Shown here piece by piece: positions 21,126-33,950 of a stretch of DNA of 64,000 nt (its first letter is position 1; every line of letters starts with the position of its first letter). The notes under the pieces were generated by a model. The model had not been told where the DNA came from, made no database searches, and saw nothing but the letters and a program-made list of their open reading frames with translations. A program made the translations under genes and the position numbers. Location: positions 1 to 64,000 of the forward strand of contig MU864031.1 in the NCBI GenBank assembly GCA_033296885.1, read 5' to 3'. This DNA is from Triangularia verruculosa. Its lineage: Eukaryota > Ascomycota > Sordariomycetes > Sordariales > Podosporaceae.

Positions 21126-23985
21126 TCACTCGGCGACGGTGGCCAAAGACGACAGCGTATCTGGATACTCTGCACCAAGTAGTCGCTGCCGAGCCTGAAC
21201 ACAGTCCTTCATCAGTACGAAGGCGTCTGAGTGTCGACCTTGGCTTTTCCAAGTAAAAGCGAGGTTATTTATGCTCCTCAGCGTATCTGGGTGATCGGCC
21301 CCAAACTTGGTCTTGCTTATCTCCATCACCTGCACCTCCAGCTTCTCAGCCTCCTCCCACCGGCCCTGGTTCCCGTATATCGACGCCAGGTTGGCCATGC
21401 TCGTCAGCGTATCTGGGTGATCGGCCCCAAGTTTGGTCTTGCTTATCTCCATTACCTGCATAAACAGCGTCTTAGCCTCCTCCCACCGGCCCTGGTTCCC
21501 GTATATCGACGCCAGGTTGCCCATGCTCCTCAGCGTATCTGGGTGATCGGCCCTAAGCTTGGTCTTACTTATCTCCATTACCTGTACCTCCAGCTTCTTA
21601 GCCTCCTCCCACCGGCCCTGGTTCCTGTATGTAGACGCCAGGTTGCCCATGCTCCTCAGCGTATCTGGGTGATCGGCCCCAAGCTTGGTCTTGAAAGTTT
21701 CCATTACCTGTATAAACAGCTTCTCGGCCTCCTCCCACCGGCCCTGGTTCCAAAATGTCGACGCTAGGTTGGCCATGCTCGTCAGCGTATTTGGGTGATC
21801 GGCCCCAAGCTTGGTCTTGCTCGTCTCCATTACCTGCACGTCTAGCTTCTCGGCCTCCTCCCACCGGCCTTGGTTCCTGTATGTCGACGCTAGGTTGGCC
21901 ATGCTCGTCAGCGTAGAAGGGTGATCGACCCCAAGCTTGGTCTTGCTCGTCTCCATCACCTGCACCTCCAGCTTCTCTGCCTCCTCCCACCAGCCCTGGT
22001 GCCTGTATGTAGACGCCAGGTTCGCCATGCTCCTCAGCGTATCTGGGTGATCGGCCCCAAGCTTGGTCTTGAAAGTTTCTATTACCTGCATAAATAGCTT
22101 TTCGGCCTCCTCCTACCGGCCCTGGTTTAAAAATGTCGACGCTAGGTTGTGCATGCTCCTTAGCGTATCTGGGTGATCGGCCCCAAGCTTGGTCTTAAAA
22201 GTCTTTATTACCTGTAAGTCCAGCTTCTCTACCTCCTCCCACCAGCCCTGGTGCCTATATGTAGACGCCAGGTTGCCTATACTCGTTAGCGTATCTGGGT
22301 GATCGGCCCTAAGCTTGGTCTTGCGAGTTTCTATCACCTGTACCTCCAGCTTCTCGGCCTCCTCCCATTGACCTCGGTCCTTAAGGATTAAAGCAAGTAT
22401 TGACATGCTTACTAGAGTCGCCATATCCTTCTTCCCTAGCCTCTTCTTGTGGATCTTCCTCGCCTCGCCTAACATTTGCTGTGTAATCTCGTATCTCCTT
22501 TGCGACTATGTATACCATCCCCCGTTATGCAAAAGAGTCGCCTATATTCCGAGCGTATCCTTACCCGGTCGGTAACCAACGGCTACTTAAATGTGTACGA
22601 AGAGACTTTAATAGGTCGCCTAATTTTCGTACTCTCCCGTTGGGAATAACGCGGTTATTCGCTCGATATACTACTACTTAAACGTCTCCTACTATCCAAA
22701 TACTTCCAGCCACTTCCTTATCGACAGCTATATAAGACTATACATCTCAAACTTATCCCCTATCTCATCTATAACGATAAAACAGTAGTCCCTTAGAATC
22801 GCCACATCATCTTCAAATCTGCTGTCCATTTTATCGTCTATGTCATCTAGCTGCGGCCTAGTAGGAGTCGAACGACGGCGGCAGCGCCATGGATAGCGAC
22901 ACCAATGATAGCTTCTTAGTGTTGGTATTGTATCCTTGACGGTTCTGGAGGGTTTTAGAACCCACATAGGGATACCTTGTCGGTCGAAAAAGCTCATAAG
23001 TGACAGGAGATCCGCCGCAGACGGCCGCTTAGACCGGATATAGTTAAAAGATATCTGCTATGTCGTAAGAACCGCGTTCGACGCGCCTCCGTCCCGCCGT
23101 AGGTCCCCAGTATCGTACTGTAAAAGGCTGCTCTTTATATGCTCCCTCTCCCGGAACTTAGCCAGGTACTTCTCGGGTAAGCTCCGCGGCGCCCGTACTT
23201 GTAAGTAGGCGGCAGCTTAGCTAATGGCCAACGGAACGAAGTCGAGTGCCTATACGAGATCGGCTGCTACATCTAGATCCGCGGGCGATCCTAGCTTCTT
23301 CTTTAGGAATGTGAGGGCATCCGTCTACGCTATCGGCCCGACTTCGATCATATTTTAACGGCGCCCGGTCAGTCTAAATACTAACTCCTTATTACGTGTT
23401 ATAATAATAATCGATCCGTTTTGGCTCTGCGGTAAGTATGTCGTAAACGGCCGCCTATCGCGCTCATCGCCGCTGGTCGTGCCGTGGGCGATATTCGCGT
23501 TGTAGAACACATCGCGGTCGTCAGCGCTATCAAGGATCATGATCCATCTGCCGTTCCGTTCGTTAAACAGCCAGCTATACACAAGCTATAGGATATCGAC
23601 TTTCGGTCGGTTCCGGCCGGGCAGCTTTACGGCGTCGGCAATCGTCCTGAACCCCTCTTCGACGCGCGCATACGTTCCAGCGTGGACCCAGAACACCCAT
23701 GCGTCAGGCTGGCGCGTGGCGACCCGGTGAGCATATTCGATAGCCAGTTGTGACTTGCCGACACCGCCCAAGCCGACGAGGGTCATACGAGCGGCGGGCT
23801 CGGAACATCGCCGGTCGATTTGCTCGAGAATATCTCCGCGGTCGACAAAATCGGGGTCGCGCGAGAAGGGGATAGTCGTAAACGGCTTCGGCAGGGTTTC
23901 AGGTCGTTCTAAGAACGTTAACGGGGTCGGTAATCCCTCGGAACGGCGTAAACCTTACCCGGCGGCAAGTGGAATTCCGCATTGA
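21126..23985 (-). pseudogene. NB-ARC/TPR STAND protein (fungal NLR), stop-riddled
   Basis: Read on the minus strand. The NB-ARC domain begins near 23860 (FSRDPDFVDRGDILEQID) and has a Walker A (GLGGVGKS, about 23770) and a Walker B-like MILDSADD (about 23540). An IIIITRNKE sensor segment and a winged-helix-like part follow to about 22730. Ten 42-residue kinesin-light-chain-type TPRs then run to the stop at 21126. In-frame TAG/TAA codons occur where family members have Trp or Gln (for example after KVDIL near 23590 and at GR-stop-EEAE near 22113), the pattern left by RIP. Between 23350 and 22480 there are many; in the TPR block only one. No N-terminal effector domain survives; the AT-rich tract starts just upstream. 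NLRs of this kind act in non-self recognition. Confidence 0.8.
21190..22400 (-). repeat. Ten near-identical 126-bp TPR-encoding repeats
   Basis: Each unit encodes 42 residues with the core GRWEEAEKLEVQVMETSKTK and ADHPDTLTSMANLAST. Units differ at only a few positions (Arg/Trp, LEV/LFM/LDV, STY/SIY). Such internal homogeneity is typical of fungal NLR sensor repeats undergoing concerted exchange. Confidence 0.9.
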
Positions 23986-23995
23986 TCGGTGTATA

Positions 23996-26299
23996 GCTCA
24001 GCCCCACCTAGAGACCCTAATTTCCAGGCCCAAATAATGTAGATAGTATTTGCGTTATTGCCGTAAAACCGCCTTAGACGATGGATATTTATTATAGTAT
24101 ATTCGTCTCTCGGATTAAAAAAAGGTTATAGGCGGCTGCCTAAAGTTTACTTAAAACGGCTTAACGGTTATAGGACCGCTATATATAATCTAATAACTTA
24201 ACTTTAAGAATTTATTAAGTAATAATCGATAGTCGTTTAGGAGATATAAACGCCTTTAACCCTCTCCGGTTACTATAACCATTATAATAGATCCTTTAAG
24301 TATTATAATTACCGCTATAGGTATTACTACTCCGGTAATATACTATATACGCCTTCTATTAAAGGACCTTTAGAAAATCGTCGACGCCTCTAATACCTTT
24401 AAATTATTTAAGAACGATTTACTTTTAGTAGACTAAGCTTTTATATTACTTTAAGTAATATCCGAATTATAATAAAAATTATTTAATAAAACTATAATAA
24501 TTTAATCGAAAACTATAACTACTTTATATAAAAAATTATACGATAGATTCCAGATTAATCTAAATCGTTAAACCTAATATAGTAAAGATAGGAAACTTTC
24601 TTTATAGGATTATATAATAGTTAACTTTTTTAAATAGGGTTATATTAAATTTATATCGAAGTAATTCTAGAATTATAAGATTACTCTTACTTCGGTTATC
24701 TTTATCGCGACTTTATAAATAAAACCCTCGATTTTATTATAATATATACTTTAATTATAAATAAATATAGCTCCCTTTAATAAACGTAAGTAATTAAAGA
24801 GATAATGGCGACGATATTATAGAAGGAGGCCGAAATTACAAAGTTTATTATAATAATAGATAAGTAGTTGGCTAAAGCGTATATTAAACTTAAAGTATTT
24901 TACTTCGCTAAAATAAAGGCGGGCGAAACGGAAGTTAATAAAATTAATATAATTAGTTAGGTAATAGTCGAATAGATTATTTTATATAAGTCCTATAAAT
25001 TACTTAAAGAACTATTATCCGGTATCTATACCGCAACTACAAATATTTAAAAAAACTAAGGTTAAGTAATTAATAACTTTAAAAACTAAAATAAAGGAAT
25101 ATAGATCGGAGTTAATTATAAGGCAATTAGTAGTATTATATTTAGTAAAAAATAGTTAAAAATTCGATATTATTTTTATACAATATATATTCTCTTTTAT
25201 TAATACTAATATTATCTATTAACGTATTTAAGCCCGGATAACTCTATCCTTATTTAAAATTAACCTAACTCCTAATTAAACGATTGCCTTTATATATTAA
25301 AGAATTTAATAAAATAAAGTACTATAAAGTACTTATTATATAAAATATCTAATAGTACCTAAAAATCGGCAAGCTAATTTCCTATCTTTAAACTTTATTT
25401 TATAATTCTATTAATCGTCGGTACAGATATAGTAATATATTAACGATTATAAATTACCGGTTATATAGTAAGGCTTATAAAATATAATAGTAAGTTATTA
25501 TTTAAAATTTAAATTAAAAATAAATATTAAGAAAGGTAAGTCCGGAATAATTAAAGGAACTCGATAATCGCCGTATTATAATATAATAACCTTTGTATTT
25601 CGGGCTTTAAAGTAAAAAAGTAATTACTAAAGCGTTTAAATAGTAATTATAAACTAATCTAAGATATTTATATAAAAGAATTATTCTTAATATAATTTAG
25701 TAATATTTTAGTGGGGTTAGTTTTCGACGGATTTCGCAATCGAGATTAAAGTATAAGGCTAAGAATAAGGGCCTACGTAGGATAAAGACTCCAAAAATAT
25801 TTAGGATTATACTGAATTTTCCTCCCTAAGCGGTTATTTTTCGGCTAAAATATAGTAAAGTTTATATTTTAAGGTACTAACGCTACCTCGAACTAGGTTT
25901 ATCCTCCGTTATTATTACTAGTTAAGGAGTCGCTATTATAATTAACCTAGATCTTAATATAAACTAGTAATATATATATAACGAGGATAATCTCGATTAT
26001 CGCACCTCTAATCCGCCTATATTTAACAACCACGGCGCAAGTCCAGCCTACGTAAGTTAGCCATAGAGTGGTAGACTAGGATTACCACTACTCCAGTTGG
26101 CCGACTGGGACCCCAACCTACTATACAACGGATCTCCGCCTATATATATATCCATTACTCTATTAAGTAAAAGCTGCTATTAAAGAAAGGAAGACACGTA
26201 AAGCTTATAAACGATATAGAATAAAACCTTATACTAACGCTTAGCGCTTTTTAAGACTAGACTTTAAAATCGAAACTATAGTAGCTTTTAACGAAGAAG
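23996..26299. other. AT-rich RIP-like tract
   Basis: Extreme TA-rich sequence with stops in every frame. Reading TAG/TAA as former Gln/Trp gives a weakly protein-like plus-strand stretch at about 24805-25050, so some destroyed coding sequence may be present. The original element is not identifiable. Confidence 0.6.
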
Positions 26300-27090
26300 A
26301 TGCCGCGAAATAAATATTACGAACTAGACGAGACGAACGTTGTTATATCCGTAACCGACTGCGCTTAGCGAGATTTGATAAAGCGCTTCGACGAACTAGA
26401 CATTAATTGGGAGGTGGTAAAGGACTAACTAATAGCCTAGAGTTATCTCGTCCGTGATAGGAAGCGGCTAAGGATCGACGTATCGTTTATATACAAAGAG
26501 ACTATACAGCACGCTACTATAAGGACGTAGCAGATTATAAAGCGAGGAGGCGTTACGGTTATATAGCTTACGGAAAGGGCCGAGCTCCTTAAAAAACAAG
26601 AAGCTACCGGTTTGACCACTATCTGGAAAGAGGTTTACAGTCTTATACGGTGCACTGGACCTCTATACCAGGGTACCTATTACTAACGGGACCCAGATAA
26701 TAGGAAGTACTATAAACTTAATACCACTATATTAACAAAGCTTATCGACTACGCCGAGGAGTGTAATATACTTAGGTCCCACGGGAACGTACCCCTATAG
26801 ATCCGCGAGTTGATCTATACCAAAGAGCAGTAAGACTCGGAGCGTAAGAAGCGGAAGCGCCAAAAGTCCTTCTCCGAAAGCTTCTCTCCGATCTATATCA
26901 CAAATGTTATACTTATACGTTATAATCAGGACTTGGTCGGCTAGTCCACCAGGTCAACTCCAGAGGCTCGAGACAAAACGCACATTTATGCGCCCAAGCT
27001 TGATATTCCACGGCCGATTGACTAGGCACTTTATAGTTCGGTATGAAGTGAGACAGCCGCGCGCCTCAGCGAATTTCCATAATTAAACAA
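26300..27090 (+). pseudogene. RIP-degraded copy of a dispersed fungal orphan gene
   Basis: From ATG 26300 the frame reads MPRNKYYELDETNVVISV and continues through RKRLRIDVSFIYKET, TIWKEVYSLIRC, YYKLNTTILTKLIDYAEE, IRELIYTKEQ and SPIYITNVI to LDIPRPID. At least ten in-frame TAA/TAG codons interrupt it, mostly where Gln or Trp would fit. I recall similar arrangements in multi-copy hypothetical proteins of filamentous fungi. I do not know the function. The number of stops and the surrounding AT-rich DNA indicate RIP of a repeated sequence. Confidence 0.5.
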
Positions 27091-28971
27091 CCATCACTCC
27101 AAAGATCTCTACGCGCCGTGGTTGGCTCCTCCGGCGCTTCGCTGCACTTATTTTGGGCAAACGGAGTTCAGCGCCGTGTGGCGCCCCGCAGCTCCGTAGT
27201 AAGGTTCCTGTAGTTGCAAAGTCCCGTTTACAATATGTCCCCGGTTTGCACCACACCCTTCATGCTGGATACCCCCTAGCGGATAGTAACATATATAAGG
27301 GTTATCTCCTTTACGTCTAACTTGCAAATAGTCCCTATCTAAGGTTCCCTCTGAGTGGAGACCGCTCGACGCCTTTATTTTATAGACGCTAGTCGGCGTT
27401 CCTTTAAGTAGGAGCCTATATATTCCTACGCATTGGCTAGCCACTTCGTATTTCAGCTATACCTTTACGCCATTTACTGCCGCTTCTCCTCTCCCCCTCC
27501 GACTTAGCCCTAACCGTTTTTAACTCCGCCACTCTTACGTTTACCGAAGTCTACTGCCTACTTTATACCAGCTAATATATTTAAAATTCGCGGCCTCTAA
27601 GCTAAGAAGCAAATCAGTTCCCACATCGGCAGTGGAATTATACGACTAAACCCCCGATAGCTCCATTTTCCCTCTATAAAGAGTCGGAAGTTATAGGGTT
27701 ATCGGCAATACCGAGAGGAATAGAATCCTTAGTGATTTAAATATAAGTTCTGCCTTCTAAGTAGGTCTCTCAGCCCTTCCCCCTTTCCCCCTACTTACAT
27801 TTTTAGCTTAATATACTCGCCAGCGGTCCTGAAGGAAGTAGGCCGAGGGCGGTACGCCTTACAATTACTCCGTTTACATAGTACTATAGATCTATAGCCA
27901 TTGAAGTTTAACGCCCCTTATCCCTTAAGATTAATATACGCCTATTGAATTAATCCACTAGGTACCCCTACTATTCCCTAGTACATGGGACGGCAAAATG
28001 GAAACTCGGGCAACGGATAGGTAATCTACTACACACATTCTCGCCGTCTTTACGTGATTTTTAAATAGTAGTAATTAAAGCTATTTAACTAGATGTTTAT
28101 AAATATAGTAATTTATAAGTGTCTTCTTCTATTAGAAAAATAGATAAGTTCGTCTATATCTAAAGTTGCAATTTTAATACAAATGGTGGTTTTAGTGGGT
28201 TTAATAACGGGCTACTGGCACGCGTAAGGAGAAAACGGAAGTTATAATCAGTTTTAGTTGCGGCAAGTATAGCCGAACGGTCCTTAGATCCACTTTAGCT
28301 CAGGGTAATGCTCACTGCGCTCACCTTTTGCTCACCTTCTGAGACCAATACGGACTGAGCCAAAAAATATTATCGGGTGTGACTATATAGGTAGTTAGAA
28401 GAAGTAGACCAGACGCAAACACTTGGCGAAAATACAGACAAGCCAGAAGCCAAACTGGCCGGGCAGCAGAGAACAACAGATCTCGGTGTTTACACCCCCT
28501 ACGTCGGGCATCGCAACAAAGGTTGGACAACAGCATGATCTCTAACAGTGCCAGCCACAGTGCCACAAAGAACCCTGGTGACTGAAGCGTCGTTGAAGGA
28601 AAAAGCTTTGATTGCAAGACATTGGCTCCCCTGAACTTCAGCCACAGATATAATATCATGCAGCTCTCGGGCAGCCTGTCGTGTAACATGATTATTGTTG
28701 CCTATTCTGGAAAGCCACCCGCTTCAGAAATGTCTTTGATACGAGACTCATTGTTGTACCACACCGACGGGAGAAGCCTTGGCGTTGTTCCGGACCACAT
28801 CCACAGCTGTCAATCTCTTTATGTCTTTGTTTTTAGATTTCGTTCTGTTATCCCGACCTCCGAGACCGGGCTGAAGAATGCTGTTGTAGTATTTCGCACA
28901 TCGTGTCCAATCTGAGGCATCGTCTCTCGATTGCAGACACCTCGTGTCAGTCGTCGTCGATAACGGTGATA
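27091..28971. other. Mixed AT-rich tract and short ORFs
   Basis: A minus-strand frame at 27148-27444 (98 codons) is open but unrecognised. From 27450 to 28300 the sequence is again AT-rich. A minus frame at 28321-28689 encodes two hydrophobic stretches and could be a fragment of a membrane protein. Nothing here is firmly a gene. Confidence 0.35.
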
Positions 28972-30481
28972 ATGCTAACACTGGCAGGTCTCCAGCTAGC
29001 CTTCGCCCTTCTTAGGGTAGCGCTAACTCTATCCACATAAGAAACCAAAAAGGGGTTGTTGTCTTTCCCTATTGTACACAAACGGAGTCATCCCCTGAAT
29101 CTCGGGAAAAGAGACAACATTGTGGCCTTGGGTAATGTCTCGACTTTGACATATTTGCTTACACGTAGGTATTCCGCAATGCCATTCATGTACCCATCAA
29201 TTAACACACCCGATATCAGTCCAGATTGGTACTCCGCTACAACCTGTTGAGGTCGTCCTCGATACGGGGTCCTTCGAGCTTTGGGTTGACCCGACTTGCG
29301 CGACAGCAGCCACTGAGAGCCAGGAGGAAAAGTGCAATGCTTCTGGAAGATATATTCCAGGCTTGTCCTCCACCTATGTCAACAAGAACGTGACGCAATA
29401 CATCGGGTACGGAAAGGGGGGCGCGGAAATCGGCTATGCGGTTGATAATATCCTAGTCCCTGGCAGTAGTCAGTTCATATCCTTCCTAGCACTAAAGTTG
29501 TCGTCAGACTGGTAGTCCTAACTTACTAGATAGGCAGATTCCAAGGCACTGCGAAATGTCGTCTTTAGTGTAGGCCTAAATACTACCGAGCTTACTTAGG
29601 GTGTCGGGGGCATAGGCCATAGCAATGGTTTTAACCTCTACTATAATAACCTAATCGATGAGCTCTACGTACAGGGGATAACGCAGTCGAAAGTATTCAG
29701 TATAGCCCTAGGAGGTCAATATTCAGAGTCCGGTAGCGCCATCATCTTCGGTGGACTTAACACAAAAAAGTTCAGCGGCAAGTTACACAAATTTAATAAT
29801 ATACCACCTTAAATCGAAGGGAGCAAGGAGGGCCCGTGGCGATACTAGGTACAAATGAAGTTAGTCGGAGTAACCACACTAGGCAGAGTTGTCTCTACTT
29901 ACGAGTATTCAACGATGCCCGCTCTTCTTAACACTAGTTCAACATGGAGCTACCTTCCCCAGCATCTATTCAACAGCTTGGAAAATAACTTCAATGCAAC
30001 GCTTTCAGAAGATGGAAGCCTCGAAGTTCCCTGCTCGATGGTTGAGCAACCCGGCACTGTTGACTTCACGTTTGGAGATCTGACGATCCGAGTCCCATAT
30101 TCGGAGTTCATCTCGCAGCTGGAGCCGGGGTATTGTGCGCTCGGCGTCTTGCCGAGAAAGGGATCGTATGATCGAGCGGTCCTTGGAGATTCGTTTCTGC
30201 GCTCGGCGTATAGTTAGTTTACACTCTCCCAATGTTATGGAATGTCGAGCCTAGACTTACACATTTCACTAGTCGTGTTTGACCAAACCAATCAGCACCT
30301 GTACATGGCCAACTACCGCGATTGTAGCACAAACGAGCAAACACTCTCTGGAGATGTTGGAGCTGCTCTCAATCTAACAGGACAGTGTCATTCCGGCCAT
30401 CACCTTTTCGCATCCATCTCAATGTGCTGGTTCATCGCGCCGTCTGCTTTCGTCCTGTGGGTTTGCGCGCTGTTTTTGTAG
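28972..30481 (+). pseudogene. Secreted aspartic protease (yapsin/candidapepsin type), RIP-inactivated
   Basis: ATG 28972 opens a signal-peptide-like leader (MLTLAGLQLAFALL). An in-frame TAA at 29038-29040 follows, where CAA would fit, and then a pro-segment ending in a KR site. The first catalytic motif, VVLDTGSFELW, is intact near 29250. The middle part has a stop within the segment before GVGGIGHSNGF (about 29610), again a Gln-type change, and further stops near 29810-29850. The second catalytic motif is NTSSTWSYLP (near 29930), with Asp changed to Asn and Gly to Ser, both G-to-A changes. The C-terminus is hydrophobic, like a GPI-anchor signal. It could not be an active protease. An intron probably lies between the pro-segment and the first motif. 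Confidence 0.8.
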
Positions 30482-31648
30482 CGTGGCGCGAGTCCATCGC
30501 ATACATGACTAGAGTGGCATGCGGTTGTGGGAGGATTCGGGCATCGGATTCTCAAAATGATGCAGGAGAGAGAAATTGTAGAATAAGTTGTTACTTTCAG
30601 CGTCTGTACATATCTCGATAACAAAGAGTAATGAATGATTTGCAATCGATTCGCCAGCTGTAATCATGGAAGAAGTCGAAATTTGGTTCAGGTTCGCACT
30701 CTTTGACCGGTGATCAGGATGAGTACAACCAACCGAAGAACGAAGAGCCCCAACACATCAAAGTACTGGCTACGTACACCACGCCGTTAATTAGCGGTTC
30801 CTTTCGAGTTTACAAAGTTGATAGCCATCATGAACTGTTATCTGCATTCTCCTGTTTGTCCAGTGAACTAGCTATCTAACGTCGGATCACAGACACAGGC
30901 CCAGACCAAGGCTATCCACCCATCCATCGGTAGCCACCTCATGCTGCTGATGGTACACCTTCCCTGCCAGGGCATCTAACAACCAGTGTCGGCCGGAAGT
31001 AGGAATCTCACAGGGATCCATCCCATCCATTCGCCCAGGTGACCAGGCGTCTGCAGACGCCTCGGCTCTGTTGAGACTCCGTCTTTTAGAATAGGAAAGG
31101 GCAGGCAAGGGTCCTCGGTCGATGGCGCATGCCATGGAACTGGAAAGATGCCCGAGGATTCGACCCCACTGCCGACATGCAATGAACTGATCAAATCTCA
31201 TTTCCGTTCAAGTGTTCTTCCTTTTCTCCTTTTCCAAACTCTTCCTCTCATTCTTGCTGTGGTCTCCCCGGACAGCGCAAACGTCTTGATCGCGTACAAG
31301 CGGGCAAACTCGACGACTGGCCGCTCCTCACCTCCCACACGGCTCTTTGCCGCTATCTCAGCGGCTTCTCGCAACTGATGGCTACCGAGAAGCGATCGTT
31401 GACTTCGCTCGGCAGCGGGAGAGGGGGACGAGGCATGTCCTCGTCCTCTTTGTCACGACGTTACGAACAGGGAAACATCGACGAGTACGGGAACGAATTG
31501 TAAGCCCAGTGCCCTCATCGACTCTCTTCTTGTGCTCCCCGTGGTCTCGGCAATTTAACAGTGGGCAGTGTCTCGGTCATCCGGCCTGGACGAACGTCAC
31601 ACAGGTCTACAACTTTGAAACACTCGCGCGCCTGATGCTTGTTATGAC
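30482..31648. other. No gene recognised
   Basis: Normal base composition, several short overlapping ORFs, no motif or splice structure that I can support. Confidence 0.5.
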
Positions 31649-32154
31649 ATGACCCTTCCCGGCCGTTCATCCAGCTCAAGAATGGGCAGCATTTCGACCC
31701 TGGCTTACGCTACAATTCATCCGAACATCCTCCAATCCCCTCTTCGCCAACCTCCTTTTCCCCTTCCTGGTTCCGCTTCTAGCACCATGAATTTCGAGTT
31801 TAACACCGCCAGAGGAGACGCTGCGCCGGATAAGCTAGAAGTATGACCATCTCCATCGCGACCATGATGTCCAGTCACTTGGGCCTTTCTAACTCATGAC
31901 AGGAGCTGAGCACCACCGCCACAAGAACAACAGACGTTTACCAATTTGACAGTGGCTATGTACATGCTCGCCGTGTCGATCTTTCGGTGGACAATCCAAC
32001 GCTTGCCAATTCGCTTCGGTATGATAGGAAGAGCCGGCATCGAAGGATCAAAAAGCGACGTCGCTTTGACAGCTTGACTGCTACACCATCTGCATCATCT
32101 CATTCACCATGCTTGTCGTCTACTCCTCCCCTCATCCTAGCAATTGGATTATGA
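31649..32154 (+). CDS. Small two-exon hypothetical protein
   Basis: Proposed exons are 31649-31840 and 31903-32154. The intron is 62 nt, with donor gtatga, a branch-like ctaac and acceptor gacag, phase 0, giving 147 residues. The C-terminal half has a basic stretch (RHRRIKKRRRF) that could be a nuclear localisation signal; the N-terminus is Ser/Pro-rich. No family is recognised. Support comes only from frame and splice consistency; there may be a further intron (gtaggc to ttccag, 32163-32218) and a different 3' end. Confidence 0.3.
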
Positions 32155-33619
32155 GATCAATGGTAGGCAATCATCCTTTGTTTTCTTTCCCAATGAATAT
32201 ATGTCTAATGATTCCAGAACAACCTTCCCAAGATTGTCATTGCCATCAGTCTGGTGCACACGTGATGAACACCACTGTAGGATTGATCGACCGGTCGAGA
32301 CGGTGAACAGGAAGATACCATGGAATGGAGGGAGAAGATGAAGGTCATGTTGGAGTAGACTAGCTGTCAGTTTAGGTAGAGGTCAAGCCACAAAACTTTC
32401 CGAAACTTTCAATTCTCTCAAATTGCGTTCGTCATTGTGCTTTTAGATGGCTACAAGGGAACTAGTACGCACATGTGAACCGGCTATGTACATGGTCTAA
32501 GTCTGAATACAATCTCCACAGGCCAGGAAAATTCAAAGATGGTTTTGTTGGAATCCTTTTCATTTGTTACAATAAGGCTAGCTCTTAGAAGCCGCTGAAT
32601 GGACCAGGTGAGCCGTCACAGCACATCGGGCCATGATGACGCAGGGATTGGGGGTGGAGGATGAAAAGCAAAAATGGAGGAAGGAGGGCATGGGCACATG
32701 ACTGAATTGGAGGCACACCAAGGCAGACACACAGGCAAAAAGAATTCACAGAGGATTGGAGAAATGTATGCTTTCTTGTCACAGCTTGGTCGTGAGATGG
32801 CCAACCAAGCCGTTGGAATGAAAGCACAAATTTTGCAATACGTATTTTTTGACATGCTCTTATGGGAAGAAGAGCTGTCAGTCAGAAGTTGGTGATGAAC
32901 TCTTATGGGAAGAAGAGAACATCAAAAGGAAATGTCTGCACCGTCTTGGACAGCCTGGCTGTGGACTCTGAACCAGACTGCTCTTGTCAATGCAATTTTG
33001 CTCTAACTTACCATTAGAGGTGGTGAGCTCTTGTGGGGAGCTGAAGAGCCACGTTAATGAAAGAGAAGAAAGGAAAGGAGGGAGAATTGGGAGGGGGACT
33101 GAGATTATTATACCCCAGCCCAAGGCGGTCCATGCACGCTTGCCGATTTCCTGGCCATGCCGATTTCATCTCCTCGGCTCATCGAACCGGAAAAGAAGCG
33201 GATCTGACGTAGGCAACGGTCACCGTTACCTCAGGAGGAAGGACCTGGAGGAGCGTGTGGTCCTATCGTTGCCTTGCTGGTGACCGGTGGCGTGTCATCT
33301 GCTGCTGCGCTGCCTCGATGAGCGGGTCTCGGAGGGCCGTATAAGCGGGAGGAAGAAGCTTACAGGCGTGTGGCATTGCCGGTTGCCTTGCTTGACGGGG
33401 AAGGCGGAGGAGTCTTTCTTCCTTGGTGGTGATGTCGTGGCCTGAGGGGGAAAGTGGACCACAATTGTTGAGTGAACTGCTAGTGTAACATGCAATCCTA
33501 CTCTTTCCTCTCCATACTTGAGATCCATCTATCTACCTCTTTTTCTTCTTGGCTGTCTGTCGACTTCTCTACGAGCCTTGATCCCAGCGGCGATGCCGTG
33601 CTGCTGGCACAAAACCACC
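32155..33619. other. No gene recognised
   Basis: Short ORFs on both strands only. The minus-strand frames at 32585-32855 are proline/cysteine-rich and lack any recognised motif. Confidence 0.5.
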
Positions 33620-33950
33620 ATGGCAAAGATCACAAACCTATCCCAGATGATCAACGAGGTGCAAGTCTGGTCACAAGCGCTTCCCTTTCAACAATTTCAC
33701 GTGCTACTTTACCACCTTGAGCGGTGGGATCGCTTCAGCTCCGTAAGTAGATCGATCACTTGCCCCACTGTACAATCGCCTTCTGGGGACATGTTCCATC
33801 ATCGCATTCATTACCAGACTTTGAAGACAATCTGACGGTTTCTACTTCTAGGTCGGCGCCATGCCGGAGGATGTCTTTTTTGCATTCTCCTCTCCACTGA
33901 GCGGCCCCCATCGTCTCCTTTCATGCCTCTGCTCCAGTCAGCCAGGATGA
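33620..33950 (+). CDS. Small two-exon hypothetical protein or 5' gene fragment
   Basis: Exon 1 is 33620-33742 (41 codons, starting MAKITNLSQMINEV) with donor gtaagt. Exon 2 is 33852-33950 after acceptor ttctag, phase 0, ending in TGA. The product is 73 residues and soluble, with an amphipathic helix-like start. The good splice signals suggest a real gene start. The short product and the degenerate material just downstream suggest a truncated gene. Function unknown. Confidence 0.3.

Noticed and set aside
21190..22400. CRISPR-like or satellite array
   Set aside because: The 126-bp periodicity is codon-phased and encodes 42-residue TPRs; there are no spacers.
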